DNA of 64,000 bases from Candidatus Scalindua japonica (GCF_002443295.1 NZ_BAOS01000029.1:90701-154700); one strand, 5' to 3'; positions 1 to 9,213 are shown, numbered from the stretch's first letter. Numbers and translations: made by a program. Notes: a model not told the origin generated them from the letters alone.

Positions 1-1
1 G

Positions 2-154
2 GTTGAAAGTGGATTAATGGGTAAAACAGAAACGGACTCTTTAGATGATTTTAAGGAACTTTACGATTTTTATATAGAATTTGATGAAAAATTTAAAATT
101 GAAGGAGATTTTGACTTTTCATACTCTTGGGATTTTTTAAAGTATAGTGGATAA
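2..154 (+). CDS. 3' end of an unidentified protein (cut by window start)
   Basis: An open frame enters from the left edge and ends at a TAA after 50 codons. The visible peptide is acidic and aromatic-rich (ends SYSWDFLKYSG) and has no motif I recognise. It converges on the FGE-fold gene, leaving about 18 bases between the two stops. The codon pattern and lack of internal stops support a real C-terminus, but 50 residues are too few to name a family. Confidence 0.4.
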   Translation, partial: VESGLMGKTETDSLDDFKELYDFYIEFDEKFKIEGDFDFSYSWDFLKYSG

Positions 155-172
155 GGAATTACTCTTCTAAGT

Positions 173-832
173 CTAAGTTGCGTCTTTGACACAACGGTAA
201 CCAACGTTGTTGTCCTTGCCAATCGGGACGCTGCAGCTTCTATAGGAACAGCTTAAAATATTCATGTGATTTATCCACGAGCCTCCACGCACCACACGGT
301 ATTTTCCTTCAGTGTACCATTCCTGGCACCATTCCCAGATGTTTCCTGCCATATCATAACAACCAAAAGGGCTGACTCCTGAAGGATGAGTTCCAACGTT
401 TGTAGGGGCACCTTTCGAAATATCTAAATCAAAAACAGCGAGGCTTAGATCCGGTTTCACATTTCCCCATGGATATTCCCTTCCATCTGTTCCTCTGGAA
501 GCTTTTTCCCACTCCTTTTCTTGCGGCAGTCTTTTCCCAGACCAATTCGCATAAGCAACAGCATCATTCCAATTCACTCCAACCACAGGTTGATCCGGGT
601 TGTTAAATTTTTTTTCATTCCAGAACGCCGGTTCAACATAATTTGTTTCTGACATAAACTTCTTGTATTGGTTATTTGTTATTGGATACTTATCAATGTA
701 AAAAGCATCAACATTTACAGAATTTTTCTCAATTCCCATCAAAAATATTCCAGCGGGTATATAAACCATCACTGAACCGTCTTTTTCATTAACGATTTCC
801 TTTTTCTGAGTTATATTACTCTTTTCTTCCAT
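173..832 (-). CDS. FGE-sulfatase (SUMF1) fold protein
   Basis: A 219-residue protein made almost entirely of the formylglycine-generating-enzyme/sulfatase-modifying fold. Visible family marks are MVYIPAGIFLMG (about residues 22-33), the PITNNQYKKF segment, PVVGVNWNDAVAYANWSGKRLP, the WEKASRG...YPWG block, DMAGNIWEWCQEWY and the terminal RVVRGGSW...GYR. True FGEs carry a catalytic cysteine pair in a short MCHxxYC-like stretch after RGGS. Here that stretch reads INHMNILSCSYRSC, so formylglycine synthesis is unlikely; many bacterial members have other or unknown roles. There is no signal peptide, so it is probably cytoplasmic. A candidate promoter lies 244 bases upstream. Fold assignment is firm, function is open. 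Confidence 0.85.
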   Translation of the reverse strand: MEEKSNITQKKEIVNEKDGSVMVYIPAGIFLMGIEKNSVNVDAFYIDKYPITNNQYKKFMSETNYVEPAFWNEKKFNNPDQPVVGVNWNDAVAYANWSGKRLPQEKEWEKASRGTDGREYPWGNVKPDLSLAVFDLDISKGAPTNVGTHPSGVSPFGCYDMAGNIWEWCQEWYTEGKYRVVRGGSWINHMNILSCSYRSCSVPIGKDNNVGYRCVKDAT

Positions 833-1075
833 AATTGTAGCTGTTCTTATTAATTAATAAATTGAATTTCTATTTTTTATTACCTGTTCACTTTTTTCAA
901 GAATGATTTTGCATTCATAATGTTGTGTTTCATTGTACTAATATAATGGCAAGACAAAGCATGATAAATATACAGTGTCTTGAATATTATTCAGCAAATT
1001 TACAAATTTTAATATCGACGTTGTGGTTTGTAAATTACGATAGATGTGTTATTTAAGTCTGATAAGGACGTGCTT

Positions 1076-1104
1076 AATCTACATTTATTAAAGTAGTTTG
1101 TCAA
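1076..1104 (-). promoter_or_regulatory. Candidate sigma70 promoter upstream of the FGE-fold gene
   Basis: Read on the minus strand this is TTGACA, 17 bases, TAGATT. It faces the gene starting at 832 and would give a leader of about 240 bases. The rest of 833-1265 is AT-rich and shows no coding sequence that I can support. It is a sequence match only. Confidence 0.4.
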
Positions 1105-1265
1105 GGACAAAGAGTGCAAAATGAAAGTTGAATTATGTGCTGGAATACTTCCAGGATAAAAATAAACGACTATGTCTTCATTGTTTATGTTTTAAACACA
1201 CGTAAAGTGTCCTGTATTAAGTGAATTCTAAAATTATATTATTATTAACCCGGCAATTATACAGA

Positions 1266-2396
1266 CTAATTAATTGACTGAACAGCTATCCGGAGTGATT
1301 TTCTTACGCCATTTCTGATAATGACAATATCTACTTCGTCACCAACGTCATGCCTGTCCATAATTCTGACAAGGTCGGAACTTTTGCTCACCTTGGAACC
1401 GTCAACTTCAATTATTATATCTCCCATCTCTATTTGTCCGTTCGGCAGGCGTTTCACTTCCCGCAGCCCGGCTTCTTCCGCCGTGCTTCCTTTAAACACT
1501 TCAAGTATTCCCACACCTTCAATTCCTAATCTTGACATAATGTGTTCCGGTATAATCGAGATGCCAAATCCCGGACGTCCTACCTTTCCATAATTGATCA
1601 GTTTCGTGACAACCCGGTTTACCGTATCTACAGGTACCGCAAAACCAACACCGGAATAAGTCCCGCTGGGACTTATGATAGCGGTGTTTACACCAATCAA
1701 CCTGCCGAAGGAATCAAGGAGAGGACCGCCGGAATTTCCCGGATTAATGGCTGCGTCCGTCTGGACAACATCGTAAATATACCTTTTGGTCATAGACTGA
1801 ATTGTCCTGTCCAAGGCGCTGATAATACCGGTAGTCAAGGTGGAATCCAATCCAAAAGGGTTTCCGATGGCCAGTACCTTTTGTCCGACCCGTAAATCGC
1901 TGGAACTTCCTATCATCAAAGGCGAAATATTAAGGTTTGCAGGATTAATCTGTAATACTGCCAGATCATGGTCGGGATCAGCGCCAACGATTGTAGCATC
2001 GTAAGTTTTTCCGTCCATCAGCTTGACTTCAATTTCATCTGCCTCATAAATAACATGAAAATTTGTAACTATATGGCCCTTACTGTCCCACAGAAAACCA
2101 GAACCGGTTCCCTGGGGTATCTCCATAACGTTAAAAGAGAAAAAATCCCTCTGAAACCTCTTGTTGGTTATATAAGTGACAGATGGTGAAGATTGTGCAA
2201 AGACCTCCATGTTTACTCTTTCATCAGCGCCTAACTCACCCACCGGTTGTGTTACCGGGCGTATTGCAACTTTTGGCTGGAAAAAGCTTGTAGGCTTGAT
2301 ACCAAAAAAATCGGCAACTATCCAAACGATTACGATAATAATCAGGACTCTGGCCAGCTTTACCATTTTTGGATTTGTAAAAGTGTCGTTTTGCAT
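1266..2396 (-). CDS. HtrA/DegS-like membrane-anchored serine protease with PDZ domain
   Basis: A 376-residue trypsin-like protease. Residues 13-31 form one membrane anchor, so the catalytic part faces the periplasm (paryphoplasm). The protease domain spans about 65-265 with the triad H114 (TNFHV), D144 (DHDLAVL) and S222 (GNSGGPL). One PDZ domain follows (about 275-370), including the GISI carboxylate-binding-type loop and GDIIIEVDG. One anchor plus one PDZ matches the DegS-like type more than the two-PDZ DegP type. The family cleaves misfolded or signalling proteins of the envelope. It stands alone, with the imperfect inverted repeat at 2427-2497 just upstream of its start. Confidence 0.92.
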   Translation of the reverse strand: MQNDTFTNPKMVKLARVLIIIVIVWIVADFFGIKPTSFFQPKVAIRPVTQPVGELGADERVNMEVFAQSSPSVTYITNKRFQRDFFSFNVMEIPQGTGSGFLWDSKGHIVTNFHVIYEADEIEVKLMDGKTYDATIVGADPDHDLAVLQINPANLNISPLMIGSSSDLRVGQKVLAIGNPFGLDSTLTTGIISALDRTIQSMTKRYIYDVVQTDAAINPGNSGGPLLDSFGRLIGVNTAIISPSGTYSGVGFAVPVDTVNRVVTKLINYGKVGRPGFGISIIPEHIMSRLGIEGVGILEVFKGSTAEEAGLREVKRLPNGQIEMGDIIIEVDGSKVSKSSDLVRIMDRHDVGDEVDIVIIRNGVRKSLRIAVQSIN

Positions 2397-2426
2397 TAAT
2401 TTAGTGGAATTTCAGTGTCGATAACA

Positions 2427-2497
2427 CTTCGACTCCATTCAGTGTGACATCGTTCATAACTCTATCATCTGGTGTCATCCTGAGCGGAGTCGAAGGA
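2427..2497. repeat. Imperfect inverted repeat, dispersed element
   Basis: The left arm (2427-2450) begins CTTCGACTCC and ends GTGTGACAT. The right arm (2473-2497) is its imperfect reverse complement, TGTCATCC...GGAGTCGAAGG. Similar half-copies occur at about 6031-6052 and 16156-16224. It looks like a small dispersed palindromic (REP-like) element. Confidence 0.6.
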
Positions 2498-2588
2498 CAG
2501 CCTCTTTCGTGAAAGCTGACTAACTTGTAATAATATAGTTACAGGGCCAAGATATTACAATGATTTTTTTTTATGAAAGTAATACTGT

Positions 2589-2760
2589 TTACTCGATAAA
2601 GTCATAAACAGCAACCTTGCGAACGAGTGGTTTGAGTGTTTTTTCGACTGTTTTTTGTGTATCGGATGATTAAGGTATTCAAACAGTTTCTGCTTGTTTT
2701 CAAAAGAGAGATAGATTGCAACGTCAAAACAAGGTATCATAATGCATATGGATACAATGC
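2589..2760 (-). pseudogene. Remnant of a Dabb (stress-responsive A/B barrel) protein
   Basis: On the minus strand one frame reads FDVAIYLSFENKQKLFEYLNHPIHKK, cited here only by position (about 2650-2722), which is the second half of a Dabb-domain protein. The frame then breaks in the T-rich stretch 2637-2657. The next frame continues VEKTLKPLVRKVAVYDFIE and stops at 2589-2591, exactly as the family ends. The first half of the domain is missing. It is a truncated, frameshifted remnant lying just past the stop of the racemase gene. Confidence 0.7.
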
Positions 2761-2800
2761 ATTGGTGTACGGCGTATAAAGGGCACGTGGCAATATGCTC

Positions 2801-3910
2801 CTACGCAGAACATACTTCTTTCCTCACGGTAATGCTTTCGATATATTCCTCTTTTGGTTCATAACCGGTTCCGGGTGCCCGTGGTATCTTGATAAATCCA
2901 TCTTTGTTGACGGTGACGGGTGGTTCGATGATGTCCTCTCTATAGTATCTCTCGCTTGCCGATACATCACCGGGCAGAATGAAACCGGGGAGTGTTGACA
3001 TCGCTATATTATGGGAACGTCCAATGCCAGCCTCTAACATCCCTCCGCACCAGACCGGAATATTGTGTTTATAGCAGTAGTCGTGTATCTTAATGGCCTC
3101 ACTGAAGCCGCCCACACGCCCCAGCTTTATGTTGATAATCCTGCCACTTTTTAATTCAATTGCCTTGCGAGTTTTATCGAGTGAGGTAATCGGTTCATCC
3201 AGGCAAATGTCAGTATTAATCTGTCTTTGTAAATATGAATGATCAATAATATCATCATGGCTTAACGGCTGCTCTATCATGAGAAGATTAAATTCGTCAA
3301 GGCGTTTCAAAAGATTCAGGTCAGCGAGTGAATATGCGGCATTAGCGTCTGCAGTGAGTGTGATATCGGGAAAAGTTGTACGGACAAGTTTAAGGATATC
3401 ATAATCCCATCCCGGTTTTATCTTAATCTTTATTCTCTGGTAACCGGCTTCGATTTCAGCCCTGATTTTATCTAAGAGTTGCTGAGGGGTGTCATGTATT
3501 CCTATAGATACTCCACAGGGGATATCTTTGCGTGTTCCACCCAGCAATTCATACAGGGCTATTTTGTTGGCTCTTGCAGTCATGTCCCAACAGGCATTTT
3601 CTACTGCAGCGCGTGCCATCTGATGCCCTCGGATTTGTTTGAAATAATGTCCAACTTCTGATGGTGTTTTCCACTCTTTTCCAATTGCGATTGGCGCTAA
3701 GATATCTTTGATAATAATCCAGGCAGTATTTACAGTCTCATGAGAGAAAAAAGGTTTTTCTCCGGTTGTACATTCACCATAACCAACGGCACCATTACAA
3801 TATACTTTTGTCAAGAGTATACGGCGTTTTTCAGTCCTTCCAAAGCTGGTTTCAAAATAGTGAACAAGGGGTAGATTTATTTCCCGTATTTCAAGCTGTT
3901 CAATTCTAAT
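2801..3910 (-). CDS. Enolase-superfamily enzyme, N-acylamino acid racemase / o-succinylbenzoate synthase type
   Basis: Residue numbers below refer to the longer open frame that reaches 4036. The barrel shows the K-x-K base motif (RIKIKIKPGW, lysines 203-207), metal ligands D230 (TADAN), E255 (MIEQP) and D280 (CLDEP), and the second base K304 (NIKLGRVGG). The end LPGDVSASERYY is typical of the NSAR/OSBS group. The first 42 residues of the longer frame do not look like the family. At residue 43 the family N-terminus begins (IRIEQLEIREI) on an ATT codon preceded by AAGGAG at six bases, giving a normal 369-residue enzyme. I therefore place the start at 3910. No menaquinone genes are visible, so racemisation of N-succinyl or N-acyl amino acids is more likely than OSBS. 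Confidence 0.85.
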   Translation of the reverse strand: MRIEQLEIREINLPLVHYFETSFGRTEKRRILLTKVYCNGAVGYGECTTGEKPFFSHETVNTAWIIIKDILAPIAIGKEWKTPSEVGHYFKQIRGHQMARAAVENACWDMTARANKIALYELLGGTRKDIPCGVSIGIHDTPQQLLDKIRAEIEAGYQRIKIKIKPGWDYDILKLVRTTFPDITLTADANAAYSLADLNLLKRLDEFNLLMIEQPLSHDDIIDHSYLQRQINTDICLDEPITSLDKTRKAIELKSGRIINIKLGRVGGFSEAIKIHDYCYKHNIPVWCGGMLEAGIGRSHNIAMSTLPGFILPGDVSASERYYREDIIEPPVTVNKDGFIKIPRAPGTGYEPKEEYIESITVRKEVCSA

Positions 3911-4300
3911 ATTTTGCTCCTTAAAAAAAATTAATGAATAGGCCGTGCTTATTAAGTAATACGGGCGGAGAAGAAAGCTCAAAAACCAGTCTGACTCTTC
4001 CACGGTGGAGGGGAGAGACAGGATAGAAATATCCAATGAGGAACCAAGTATATCAATCCCGGTTGAAATAATGAAGGATTTTGTGTTCGGAACGAAATTA
4101 TTATAGCTTGAATAACCTGTAAATTTCTATGCGCTATAATCTTTGTGATTTTAATGTGTTTCTTTGTTTTCGGTATTCGCAGGCTTACAACTTGGCTTTA
4201 CCTGCCTGATGTAAGAACGAAACAAATTTTTTTCTGGAAATATTTTCTTCAAATAGTAAAGTGTGTTCTTGCCTGATATTCATTAAAATAATTTATTCTG

Positions 4301-5026
4301 ATGTTGATAAAAAATATTTTGGCTGTCTTATTTATCCTGGTAATCGGTTTACAAGCAGGCTGTTGTTACCATAGTTCAAATCTTCCTATGTTACTCAAAA
4401 CCTGGTTTTGTAAAGAATGCAACGTGAAAAGTCTGGATGATAATCCTGAGCAGGCAAAGCTCCATGTGATGGTTATGTATAGTGGAACGTCTTGTGAGCA
4501 CAATGCTTTGCAAGTGTATAGCCGGACAAATGGTCCTGTTTTCTGGGATCCGGCAGGTAGTTTTGCTTCCCACCGCCGTTATACTGGTCGGATGGGAAGG
4601 CGTGTTACGGTGCTCCGGTAAAAGATGGTCCTGTGCGTGAAAATGATGTATTTGTAGAGAAAGTTCTCGGAATCAACCAATATTTGGATTGGCGGAAACG
4701 TATTAACACGCAAGCTGTTGAAATTTTTGAATTTAACGTTTCTGATGAGCAGGCCGAAGAAATCTGGACTATTCTTCGATATGGTACTAAACGTCCACAT
4801 CCTAAAGGCCGTTTCAGCACGAATTCAATGGGAGGACTGTGTGGTTTCTCGGTTGCGAAAAATTCTTCACCGATTTGTTGATGATATTGTCACAGTGGAT
4901 ACGGTTTGGGACCCTCACAACCTGGCAAAAAAACTTTATCAAGAAAATCCGGATAGTGTAGTTGTTTATAAAGATGGGCATTTGTATCATTATTTCCCTT
5001 CAGTAAATTATATTAGAGAACACTGA
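4301..5026 (+). pseudogene. Broken copy of the duplicated lipoprotein family
   Basis: This is a paralogue of the intact gene at 6184-6984. It begins with a lipoprotein signal (VIGLQAGC), keeps NPEQAKLHVMVMY, GPVFWDPAGSFA, NQYLDWRK, AVEIFEFN and GRFSTNSMGGLCGFSV, then ends HNLAKKLYQENPD and YIREH. Two frameshifts interrupt it: one near 4590, after GRRYTG-like sequence, and one in the A5 run 4858-4862, where one base too many shifts the KILHRFVDD segment. Neither frame alone makes a full protein. Confidence 0.75.
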
Positions 5027-5245
5027 AAGAGTAAAAAATATTAGATTTTTCATATAATTTGAAGATATGGTTGTAGATTAATTGACATTGAGACTGGAAA
5101 TCTTAAAAGGAAATTGTTATGTTCATAAGTATTAATTTTTTATAAATGATAGTGGAGAAACCCACCATTCGTTTCTACGGTATACCAGACAGTAAAGACT
5201 CTAGGTTGGTAAATGCATTACATTAGGACTAATAGGTGTAATTAT

Positions 5246-5893
5246 ATGAAAATACTGAATTCCTTTATTCTATTTTTTGTGTCAGTTATTATCTGTGCAA
5301 ATGTCCATGCTGGCACAAGTACTCCTAAGCGCTACCCAAAGTCATTTTCCGGAATTATTAATTACGAAATATCCGGTTCTACCATAACAGGAACTGAGGT
5401 TGTTTATTATGACGATTGGGGAAGACGTGAGGCAATATATACAAAAACAACTATGGATCTGGCTGGAGTAACAGTGGATCGATATACATTAACTATTCTC
5501 GAAGAAAATGGACAGTGGATAAATACTATTGATCTTAATGCGAGAACGGGAATGAGGATGAGGAACCCAAGGTATAAAGATTATGTTGGAAAATCCAGTA
5601 GAGAATTGGAAAAGATTACGAAAAATAATTTAATAGATGCTGGTGCTCATAAGGCTGAATTTGAATGGATTGCGGGTAAAACCTGTGTTGTCTGGGAAAA
5701 AAAATATACCAGTGTTAAAACCTGTACATGGAATGGAATAATCCTGAAAAAAATAACCGGGACCGGGTTTTCCAGGATAACCAAAGTTGCAACTGAAATA
5801 AAAGAACATGTTACTATTCCTGAGGAAAAATTTACCATTCCTCCAGACATTGAAATGAAAACGGTGAATATATCTACATTGCATGGCAACTGA
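5246..5893 (+). CDS. Secreted protein of unknown function
   Basis: A 215-residue protein with a clear signal peptide (MKILNSFILFFVSVIICANVHA, about residues 1-22 with cleavage after AHA-like VHA). I choose ATG 5246 because AGGTG stands seven bases before it and the signal peptide starts there; the frame is open further up to 5213. The mature part is rich in beta-type sequence with YYDDWGRREA, a conserved-looking WEKKYTSVKTCTW and an end of PPDIEMKTVN. This resembles periplasmic lipid-binding-like (LolA/DUF4412-type) layouts, but I cannot assign a family. It lies between the two copies of the lipoprotein family. Confidence 0.75.
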   Translation: MKILNSFILFFVSVIICANVHAGTSTPKRYPKSFSGIINYEISGSTITGTEVVYYDDWGRREAIYTKTTMDLAGVTVDRYTLTILEENGQWINTIDLNARTGMRMRNPRYKDYVGKSSRELEKITKNNLIDAGAHKAEFEWIAGKTCVVWEKKYTSVKTCTWNGIILKKITGTGFSRITKVATEIKEHVTIPEEKFTIPPDIEMKTVNISTLHGN

Positions 5894-6030
5894 ATAGTGA
5901 CACCTGTTTCATTTGTATTCAAGACATCTTTTTTTCACAAATATTTCGTTTATAAGAGTAAAGTTACTATTGTAACCTGTGTGGAAGAAAGCGTAATATA
6001 TCGACTTTAATGATTTTCATCGATTAGATT

Positions 6031-6052
6031 CTTCGCTACATTCAGAATGACA
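6031..6052. repeat. Half-copy of the CTTCG...TGACA dispersed repeat
   Basis: This stretch (cttcgctacattcagaatga and two more bases) resembles the left arm of the inverted repeat at 2427-2497. No opposite arm is seen nearby. The flanking bases 5894-6183 hold no other feature that I can support. Confidence 0.35.
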
Positions 6053-6183
6053 TAATAATCTTAACTTTGAAATTTCTCATATGATAATATATTAACTTAT
6101 TAACAGTGTATTACCGATTTGGTTACGATACGGTCTTTGAGAACTTAACAGTAGGGAAATGTTTTCTTTAGACAGCACACACT

Positions 6184-6984
6184 ATGTTTTTGTTGAATAA
6201 ACTTATGGAAATTTATTTCAATGCCAAAAAAATTATAATGGTATTGCTTTTTCTAGCTGTCGGTATTAATACCGGCTGTTGTTTTCATCGTTCATATCCT
6301 CCAATGCTGCCTGTGAGTTGGAAAGCCAACGAATGTGACCCAAAAAGCCTGGAGGACAATCCTGAACAGGCAAAACTTCATGTAATGGTTATGTATCATA
6401 CGACGTCTTGTAAGCATACTGCATTACGCTTATATTCTCCGTCAAAAGGTCCACTTTTCTGGGATCCGGCTGGAGCTTTTGCCACTCAAATCCGTTATTT
6501 AGGTCCGGCGGCACGTCATAATAGGGATTACGCAACTAAACGCTATATGGATGCGAAACGCAGGGATGATGTGATGAGCGAAAAAGTCCCAAGTCTTAAT
6601 CAATATCTGGACTGGCGAAAAACTATTAACACACATGCTGTTGAAATTTTTGAGTTCAATATTACAGGTAGTGAGGCGGAAGAATTTTATGCTATTCTTC
6701 GCTTTGGCACCAAGCGTTCACATCCAAAAGGCCGGTTTAGTACAAAAGCAATTGGATTGACATGCGGGTTATCTGTTGCGAGATTTCTGCATCGCTTTGC
6801 TGAGGATGTTGTTGAGGTGGATACCGTCTTTTTCCCTCATAACCTGGCAAAGCAACTGTATAATAAAGATCCGGATAGAGTTATTATCTATAGGGATGGG
6901 CAGTTGTTTTATTATATACCTGCATATAACTTGTTGAGTAATCATCTCATCAATTGCTGCCGCAGGAGCTTACGGTATGGGTGA
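6184..6984 (+). CDS. Lipoprotein of unknown function (intact copy)
   Basis: A 266-residue protein with an N-terminal hydrophobic segment and lipobox-like INTGC (cysteine about residue 32), so probably membrane-attached. Conserved blocks shared with the broken neighbour are NPEQAKLHVMVMY, GPLFWDPAGAFA, a basic YATKRYMDAKRRDD stretch, NQYLDWRK, AVEIFEFN, FGTKRSHPKGRFS and CGLSVARFLHRF. A cysteine after KGRFSTKAIGLT plus an HNLAKQLY histidine later would suit a papain/NlpC-like or YiiX-like hydrolase, but this is only a guess. The first clear Shine-Dalgarno is missing; starts at 6205 or 6238 are possible. Confidence 0.75.
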   Translation: MFLLNKLMEIYFNAKKIIMVLLFLAVGINTGCCFHRSYPPMLPVSWKANECDPKSLEDNPEQAKLHVMVMYHTTSCKHTALRLYSPSKGPLFWDPAGAFATQIRYLGPAARHNRDYATKRYMDAKRRDDVMSEKVPSLNQYLDWRKTINTHAVEIFEFNITGSEAEEFYAILRFGTKRSHPKGRFSTKAIGLTCGLSVARFLHRFAEDVVEVDTVFFPHNLAKQLYNKDPDRVIIYRDGQLFYYIPAYNLLSNHLINCCRRSLRYG

Positions 6985-7005
6985 TTAATCATAGACGGTG
7001 GACAG

Positions 7006-8130
7006 TTATTCAGGAATATATGGAATATAAAGAGTCTCACCCTTATAACTTTCTAGTTTGTAACGCTCTCCACCATTTCCTTTAATATAATAATCCGGCA
7101 TTAATGGAATTTTTCCAACTTTTGTGGAAACAGCATACATCGGCTGTGCTAATCCGGTTGTATGGCCACGGATTCCGTCTCTAATTAATTCTGCTCCTTT
7201 CTCCACAGGTGCCCTGAAATGGTCAACACCGGGTGCAAGCTGACAGTGGAACATATAATATGGTCTTATTCGGACAGACAGAAGTTTCTGGTGAAGTTTC
7301 TGGAAGGTTTCGACATCGTCATTTATACCCTTAAGTACTACACCTTGATTCCCAACGTTAATGCCCGTGTGAAGCAGATCCCAGATCACTTTTCTTATTT
7401 TGTCAGTAATCTCTTTTGGATGGCAAATATGTACATTTATCCAGATTGGTATATCATGCTCCTGACCTAATATGTCGAGAAGACTTTCCGTTATTCGATG
7501 TGGGCAGGTAATTGGCATCTTTGTGTGGATACGTATCATTTCAAGATGTGGAATACTTCTAAGACTTTCGATTAAGTACCTTATGTTCTCATCTGACAAC
7601 ATAAATGGATCACCTCCGGTCAGTAACACATCCCGAATCTCTTCGTGTTTACGAATCCATTCTAATCCTTCATCAACATCGAATCGTAAGCGCAGGTCCT
7701 TGTCAATTACGGCTTCTCTTCTAAAACAGTACCTGCAATAGCTTGGGCATACATCGGTGATAGTAAACGCGACACGGTCTATATACTGCCGGGCCACACT
7801 GTCCGGTCTTTTTTCATCTTCTCCAAACCTGTCAGTTTTCTCTCTATTCTCTTTAATTACTAAATAATTTGGAATTCCATAAGTGTTTTCAGTTTCCTTC
7901 ATTGAAGGGATAATCATTTTTCTTACAGGGCAACAAGGATCGTCTCTATCCATAAGAGAAGCATAGTATGGTGTTGTTCCCCATCTCATTTTTAATGTAT
8001 TTATCGCATCCTCTTCGTCAGGAGTAATATTTATATATTGTCTCAGTTTTTCTATAGTATCAACCTGGTCTCTAATCTGTTCCTGCCATTGTCCGTCTTC
8101 CTGCCAGGGTTCTTTTCTAAATTTGTACAT
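7006..8130 (-). CDS. KamA-family radical SAM aminomutase (lysine 2,3-aminomutase-like)
   Basis: A 374-residue protein of the lysine 2,3-aminomutase family. The radical SAM cluster motif is C128-x3-C132-x2-C135 (CPSYCRYC). LLTGGDP follows, as in all KamA proteins, and the PLP lysine lies in the segment VGKIPLMPDYY near the C-terminus. RIHTKMP and the QGVVLKGIND block are also typical. The family interconverts alpha- and beta-amino acids (lysine or glutamate) using PLP, a 4Fe-4S cluster and SAM. Its neighbour upstream in the same direction is a GNAT enzyme. An Nepsilon-acetyl-beta-lysine route would need an AblB-type GNAT, which this one does not resemble. Substrate is not decidable from sequence. 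Confidence 0.88.
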   Translation of the reverse strand: MYKFRKEPWQEDGQWQEQIRDQVDTIEKLRQYINITPDEEDAINTLKMRWGTTPYYASLMDRDDPCCPVRKMIIPSMKETENTYGIPNYLVIKENREKTDRFGEDEKRPDSVARQYIDRVAFTITDVCPSYCRYCFRREAVIDKDLRLRFDVDEGLEWIRKHEEIRDVLLTGGDPFMLSDENIRYLIESLRSIPHLEMIRIHTKMPITCPHRITESLLDILGQEHDIPIWINVHICHPKEITDKIRKVIWDLLHTGINVGNQGVVLKGINDDVETFQKLHQKLLSVRIRPYYMFHCQLAPGVDHFRAPVEKGAELIRDGIRGHTTGLAQPMYAVSTKVGKIPLMPDYYIKGNGGERYKLESYKGETLYIPYIPE

Positions 8131-8316
8131 TTGCCTCTTTCAAAATTATTATACAGCTAATAGGTAAACGGTATTCTTTGCATTTCTCAATTTTCAAAAT
8201 GTCACGGATTATACTGTAATTTCTTAAAAATGTCTTTAAAAAATCTGACTTTTCTTACTATATTTAGTGGAAAAAACGTGTATGTAAGATTTTTACAGCA
8301 TGTTATGGTTTGCGCT

Positions 8317-9180
8317 TCAGTAGAGAGTTATAGGTCTGTATTGCGTTGTCAGACGTTCAAAAACATAGTAGACTCGTCGAGTGTTGCCCTCTTGTTCTAC
8401 TTGTAAATAGTTAATGTAATACCTGGCATTAAAATAATTAATGAATGATTTCTGGACGACTTCTCGCCATTTGCGTGCAGTTTGTATGTTTAAGCCCTTA
8501 ATTTTTTCAATATCATCCGGTATTTCCAGCAGTAGCTTATCAGCTGTCTGTGATAAATCCGGATCTTGAGGGATAAGCAGGCCCTGCTTATCATGTTCTG
8601 TTCTATTAATTTTAACACCATTTACACTTCTCTTCTTTACCGTGTCATGATCATGTCCGCCAATAATGGTATTAACTTTATCACTGACAAGCCACCATTC
8701 AGCAAGAAGGCGGTCTGTACCCAACCCGCTATGTAGTTTACTTGAAGAGCTCTCTCCATACAGATTAATATCGTAACTGCAGGCTATGGCTCCGAGCTTG
8801 TTAATATTCAGGTGGGCGTTCCTGGATTGCAGTGGATCAAAAGTCCATGTTATAAGATCTATATTGCGGCTCAGGGCATCTTCTCGTTGTGCTAACTTCA
8901 ATTTGTAGCCTATGTTATGATTGCGATATTCTGGAAGGACCGCAAGCAGATGTGAATGTTGGGACGGTCTTTCATAATGGATTGCTGGAACACCAAATAC
9001 AAAACCTACCATTTTACTCTCATCAAAAGCTCCCATTGCAAACCCGCCATGTTTGCATAATATCCTCATGAATCTTGGAGGTATTATATCACTTTTGTTG
9101 AATTTCCATACTGCTTCCTGCAGGCCTTCACAAGGGGTTAAATCTTCAAGCGTTTTTAATTGTTTATACGTAATAGACAT
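8317..9180 (-). CDS. COG3375-type GNAT N-acyltransferase
   Basis: A 287-residue protein of the COG3375 group of GNAT acyltransferases. Marks are the opening EAVWKFNKSDIIPP, GFAMGAFDESKMVGF, HSHLLAVLPEYRNHNIGYKLKLAQRE (the acyl-CoA-binding stretch, cited by position about residues 76-101), ITWTFDPLQSRNAHLNINKLGA and GLGTDRLLAEWW. A group member in Geobacillus acts as a succinyl-CoA:D-amino-acid N-succinyltransferase in a pathway together with an NSAR racemase. An NSAR-type gene is 4.4 kb away and a peptide importer lies immediately upstream, so a similar role is plausible here. The C-terminal third (200-287) is less conserved. Confidence 0.85.
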   Translation of the reverse strand: MSITYKQLKTLEDLTPCEGLQEAVWKFNKSDIIPPRFMRILCKHGGFAMGAFDESKMVGFVFGVPAIHYERPSQHSHLLAVLPEYRNHNIGYKLKLAQREDALSRNIDLITWTFDPLQSRNAHLNINKLGAIACSYDINLYGESSSSKLHSGLGTDRLLAEWWLVSDKVNTIIGGHDHDTVKKRSVNGVKINRTEHDKQGLLIPQDPDLSQTADKLLLEIPDDIEKIKGLNIQTARKWREVVQKSFINYFNARYYINYLQVEQEGNTRRVYYVFERLTTQYRPITLY

Positions 9181-9213
9181 TTGTCACTTCCGTTTACTCA
9201 TTGTTAAAGCATA

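Noticed and set aside
1321..1895. Plus-strand frames opposite the HtrA-like gene
   Set aside because: They are antisense shadows of a gene with clear catalytic residues on the minus strand.
8317..9180. COG3375 gene as AblB (beta-lysine acetyltransferase) partner of the KamA-like gene
   Set aside because: Its motifs (HSHLLAV, TWTFDPLQ) are COG3375, not AblB; the pair could still be linked by chance only.
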